A stretch of DNA of 64,000 bases, taken from the NCBI RefSeq assembly GCF_004339595.1, contig NZ_SMFU01000008.1, forward strand, positions 1 to 64,000, read 5' to 3'. Source of the stretch: Marinobacterium mangrovicola (GTDB lineage Bacteria > Pseudomonadota > Gammaproteobacteria > Pseudomonadales > Balneatricaceae). The position numbers were made by a program, and so were the translations under genes. Positions 61,075-64,000 of the stretch are shown here, in pieces; position 1 is the first letter of the stretch; every line of letters begins with the position of its first letter. Below the pieces are notes generated by a model that did no database searches, had not been told where the DNA came from, and worked only from the letters and a program-made list of their open reading frames with translations.

Positions 61075-61103
61075 CAAATGGGGCGGCCTGGCCGCCCCAT
61101 TTG
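61075..61103 (+). terminator. Strong terminator between frr and uppS
   Basis: CAAATGGGGCGGCC and GGCCGCCCCATTTG (61075-61103) form a perfect 14-base inverted repeat with a 1-nt centre, followed by TTTGTTTG. It may separate translation genes from the envelope lipid genes downstream. Confidence 0.8.
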
Positions 61104-61117
61104 TTTGTTGAGTGACC

Positions 61118-61882
61118 ATGTCTGACGCAACGATTAAAAATCTCCCACACGGGAAAGCGCCTCCGCGTCATATCGCAATCATCATGGATGGCAACAATCG
61201 CTGGGCTAAGCTGCATCGCAAAGGAGTGTTGGCGGGGCATCGTGCCGGCGTGAATAGCGTCAAACGGGTGATCGAGGGCTGTATCGAAAACGGTGTCGAA
61301 GCGCTGACGCTGTTTGCTTTCAGTAGCGAAAACTGGCGACGGCCGGCACTAGAGGTGCGCGGCTTGATGGAGCTGTTCCGTATCGCCCTGATTCGCGAAG
61401 TACCGAAGCTGGTGAAGAACAATATTCGCCTGCGCATCATCGGTGATCGCAGTCGTTTCAGTAAGGATCTGCAAAAGCGGATTGCCCAGGCTGAAGAAGA
61501 TACCGCCGGATGCACAGGGTTTCAGCTGAATGTGGCCGCTAACTACGGCGGACAGTGGGATATCTGCAATGCCGCCAAGCAATTGGCGGAAGCCTGCGTT
61601 CGCGGTGAACTGAGCCCTGATCAGATCGATGCTGAGCTGCTTGATCGTCATACCTGTCTGTCTGACCTGCCTAAGCCTGATCTCTGTATCCGTACCGGAG
61701 GTGAGCAGCGCGTCAGCAATTTCCTTATCTGGCAATTTGCCTATACCGAGTTCTACTTCTCTCCGCTGTTCTGGCCCGACTTCGGGCGTGAACAGATTCG
61801 GGAGGCGATCCTGGACTTCTGTACCCGGGAGCGGCGGTTCGGCAAAACCAGCGAGCAGCTAAAGGCTGAACAACATGATTAA
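61118..61882 (+). CDS. uppS: Undecaprenyl diphosphate synthase
   Basis: This cis-prenyltransferase of about 254 aa makes the C55 carrier for peptidoglycan and LPS synthesis. HIAIIMDGNNRWAK, FAFSSENWRRP, RTGGEQRVSNFL and WPDF motifs are present. I chose ATG at 61118. It overlaps cdsA by 8 nt. Being just after the frr hairpin, it may have its own promoter. Confidence 0.96.
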   Translation: MSDATIKNLPHGKAPPRHIAIIMDGNNRWAKLHRKGVLAGHRAGVNSVKRVIEGCIENGVEALTLFAFSSENWRRPALEVRGLMELFRIALIREVPKLVKNNIRLRIIGDRSRFSKDLQKRIAQAEEDTAGCTGFQLNVAANYGGQWDICNAAKQLAEACVRGELSPDQIDAELLDRHTCLSDLPKPDLCIRTGGEQRVSNFLIWQFAYTEFYFSPLFWPDFGREQIREAILDFCTRERRFGKTSEQLKAEQHD

Positions 61883-62678
61883 ACAGCGGTTGATCACCGG
61901 AGTCATTCTTGCTGCTCTGGTGCTGCTGGGTGTCTTCTATCTATCTCCTCTCGTTTTTGCATTCTGTGCCGCCGGTGTTGTCGCGCTGGCCGCCCATGAG
62001 TGGGGTAATTTTGCCTCCCTGGGCGCAGCGGGGCGCTGGCTCTACATGCTGGTATGTCTTGCTGCCGTGGCGCTGCTTCATTTCGTTACGCCAGCGGTGA
62101 ATACGCCTGTTCTCGTTATCGCTGTGCTGTTCTGGCTCTGGGCCTGTTATATGGTGGTCAGCTATCCCGCCAGAAAACTGGACTGCCAGAAGTTGAAGCT
62201 TCTGGTCGGGCTGGTGGTGATTGTGCCGGCCTGGTTGGCGCTGGTGATGCTCAAATCCATGCAGGAGGGCGAGCTCGCGCTGGTGATGCTGATGCTGTTG
62301 GTTTGGGGCGCGGATACTGGCGCCTACTGTGCTGGCAAGCTGCTGGGACGGCGTAAGCTGATTCCGAATGTCAGTCCAGGCAAGACCGTTGAGGGATTGC
62401 TGGGTGGTCTGGCTACCAGTGTAGTGATCGGCCTGGCAATCGGACTGTGGCGCGAACTTCCGGCATCGGCGCTTGTCTATCTGGTGGCGTTGTCACTGGT
62501 CACCTGTCTGGCGTCGGTGCTCGGCGATCTTTTCGAGAGCCTCTTCAAGCGCGAGCGCGGAATTAAAGATAGTGGTCGTATTTTGCCAGGCCATGGTGGG
62601 ATTCTGGATAGAATTGACAGTCTTACAGCAGCAGCCCCCATCTTTATGCTGGGTCTGCACTGGGCGCCGATGTTTTAA
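61875..62678 (+). CDS. cdsA: Phosphatidate cytidylyltransferase
   Basis: This 267-aa membrane enzyme makes CDP-diacylglycerol. It has about eight hydrophobic helices and the signature SLFKRERGIKDSGRILPGHGG, here split: KRERGIKD and PGHGGILDRIDSL near 225-250. It is followed by rseP after only 15 nt; dxr, usually between or next to them, is not here. Confidence 0.96.
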   Translation: MIKQRLITGVILAALVLLGVFYLSPLVFAFCAAGVVALAAHEWGNFASLGAAGRWLYMLVCLAAVALLHFVTPAVNTPVLVIAVLFWLWACYMVVSYPARKLDCQKLKLLVGLVVIVPAWLALVMLKSMQEGELALVMLMLLVWGADTGAYCAGKLLGRRKLIPNVSPGKTVEGLLGGLATSVVIGLAIGLWRELPASALVYLVALSLVTCLASVLGDLFESLFKRERGIKDSGRILPGHGGILDRIDSLTAAAPIFMLGLHWAPMF

Positions 62679-62693
62679 CCCCCGGAGATCTTA

Positions 62694-64000
62694 ATGAGTA
62701 TTGTGCAAACGCTGCTCGCCACGCTCGTGACCCTAGGAATACTGGTTACCATTCACGAGTGGGGGCATTTCTGGGTAGCGCGCCGTTGTGGTGTCAAAGT
62801 ACTGCGTTTTTCGGTGGGCTTTGGTAAGCCTCTGTGGATGCGTACTGGGCGGGACGGTACCGAATATGCGGTGGCGATGATTCCGCTGGGCGGCTATGTG
62901 CGCATGCTCGATGAGCGTGAGGGCGATGTGCCCGAAGCGCTTAGATCTCAGGCGTTCAATAACAAGCCGGTGTTGCAGCGCATGGCTGTGGTGGCGGCGG
63001 GCCCCGTCGTTAATCTGGTGTTTGCCGTATTGGCATACTGGTTCCTGTTTATCTGGGGCAGTACCGTTGTTATTCCAGTTGTCGGCAACGTCCAGACCGA
63101 CTCTCTGGCGGCGCAGGCGGGTATCACGCCGGGCGTTGAGTTGATGGCTGTGGATGGCCATGAGGTTCAATCCTGGGACGAGGTTAATCTGCGTCTGGCG
63201 GCTCGAGTGGGAGAAACCGGCTCGATTGAACTGCGCGCCGGCGAGCCGGATCGTGGCGTTGCTCGGGATTACCAGGTGCAACTCTCCGACTGGAATGTGG
63301 ATCTGGAGAAAGAGTCACCGATCAGTGCTTTGGGTCTTCGCCCCTATCAGCCGGAAATTCCGGCGGTGATCGGGGTGCTGACCGATGGCGGCGCAGCACA
63401 GGGTGCCGGGCTTGAGGTCGGTGATAAGGTGCTGGCAGTCAACGGATCACCGGTTGCAGACTGGCGAGCACTGGTCGAGACGGTGCGTTCGGCGCCCGGT
63501 GAATCGCTGCGTTTGACGGTGCTAAGAGGGAGTTCTGAGCAGGGCCTCACGGTGACTCCTGATACGCGAGTCGATGACGCTGGGCAGCAATACGGGTTCA
63601 TTGGTGCCGGTGTGCAGTCGGTGGAATGGCCGGATCATATGCTGCGAGAGATCAGTCATGGGCCGGTGGAAGCGCTGTGGATAGGGGTGCAGAAAACCGG
63701 TCAAATGATCGGTCTGACACTGGATGCCATCGGTAAAATGATCGCCGGGGCGATCTCGGTAAAAAACTTGAGTGGCCCGATTACCATTGCTAAAGTGGCG
63801 GGGGCTTCGGCGGCCTCGGGGCTGGAGTCTTTCGTCAGCTTCCTAGCTTATCTGAGTATCAGTCTCGGCGTTCTCAATCTGCTGCCGATTCCGATGCTGG
63901 ATGGCGGGCATCTGCTGTACCAGTTTGTGGAATTGGTCAGGGGGCGTCCGGTCAGCGAAAAAGTGCAGATGATGGGCCTGCGTATTGGAATGGCGTTGTT
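62694..64000 (+). CDS. rseP: Site-2 protease RseP (3' end outside window)
   Basis: This intramembrane zinc protease cleaves RseA to free sigma-E. About 435 residues are in the window and the stop lies beyond it. HEWGH is at 21-25, two PDZ domains lie at about 115-305, and the LDGGH motif near residue 400 gives the third metal ligand. GGAG lies 7 nt before the ATG. It would act with the sigma-E envelope stress response. Nearly complete compared with E. coli (450 aa). Confidence 0.95.
   Translation, partial: MSIVQTLLATLVTLGILVTIHEWGHFWVARRCGVKVLRFSVGFGKPLWMRTGRDGTEYAVAMIPLGGYVRMLDEREGDVPEALRSQAFNNKPVLQRMAVVAAGPVVNLVFAVLAYWFLFIWGSTVVIPVVGNVQTDSLAAQAGITPGVELMAVDGHEVQSWDEVNLRLAARVGETGSIELRAGEPDRGVARDYQVQLSDWNVDLEKESPISALGLRPYQPEIPAVIGVLTDGGAAQGAGLEVGDKVLAVNGSPVADWRALVETVRSAPGESLRLTVLRGSSEQGLTVTPDTRVDDAGQQYGFIGAGVQSVEWPDHMLREISHGPVEALWIGVQKTGQMIGLTLDAIGKMIAGAISVKNLSGPITIAKVAGASAASGLESFVSFLAYLSISLGVLNLLPIPMLDGGHLLYQFVELVRGRPVSEKVQMMGLRIGMAL

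Overview
The window is chromosomal DNA from a gammaproteobacterium, most likely a marine member of the Oceanospirillales or a relative (inference). Supporting signs are the gammaproteobacterial gene orders leuS-lptE-holA, miaB-ybeZ-ybeY-ybeX-lnt, rpsB-tsf-pyrH-frr-uppS-cdsA-rseP and glnA-ntrB-ntrC. Also supporting are a Pseudomonas-type FabY ketosynthase, Vibrio-type flagellar H-ring genes flgT/flgO/flgP and the EF-P beta-lysylation set. I see no insertion sequence, prophage, CRISPR array or complete tRNA. Most of the window is dense core genome with a few accessory blocks.

1-860: the first bases look like the 3' end of a 5S rRNA, followed by a strong terminator. About 800 bases without a convincing gene follow, and they hold a cluster of compact perfect hairpins. 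863-4199 (minus): typA, pip, dtd. 4200-8778: the nitrogen control block glnA, ntrB, ntrC. Both glnA and ntrB have a recognisable NtrC site plus a -24/-12 sigma-54 promoter. 8828-9953: trmL, a small unknown gene and a tiny lipoprotein cytochrome c. 9965-14106 (minus): leuS-lptE-holA. 14354-16815: a membrane-anchored PstS-like/OmpA fusion and ybeL. 16756-21956 (minus): miaB-ybeZ-ybeY-corC-lnt. 22130-26218: small genes, then epmB divergent from efp and epmA, together the EF-P modification set. 26265-31303: PatB-type C-S lyase, leuA, an unusually long HolD (DNA polymerase III psi), rimI and a CbiM-like membrane protein.

31563-40603 is the main catabolic cluster. It holds a FadR-type regulator, a complete branched-chain amino-acid/amide type ABC importer (binding protein, two permeases, two ATPases), a hydantoinase/carbamoylase-family amidohydrolase, an amidase-signature enzyme and a LysR regulator. 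Together they suggest import and hydrolysis of an N-carbamoyl or amide compound as a nitrogen source. 40628-42417 (minus) is a RegB/RegA (PrrBA, RoxSR) redox two-component pair. 42671-46831 holds a chemoreceptor, prfC and tatD.

46849-49172 (minus): fabY and a coupled lipoprotein gene. 49462-51134: an OmpA-like lipoprotein, a stand-alone class III nucleotidyl-cyclase-like protein and zapB. 51282-53858: flgT divergent from flgO-flgP. 53876-57712 (minus): map-glnD-DUF1244, with glnD tying back to the glnA/ntrBC nitrogen circuit. 57971-64000: rpsB, tsf, pyrH, frr, uppS, cdsA and the start of rseP. dxr is absent from its usual place near cdsA.

The items most worth follow-up are the cyclase-like protein, the long HolD, the import/amidohydrolase cluster, the hairpin array after the rRNA operon and the hairpin that covers the trmL ribosome binding site.
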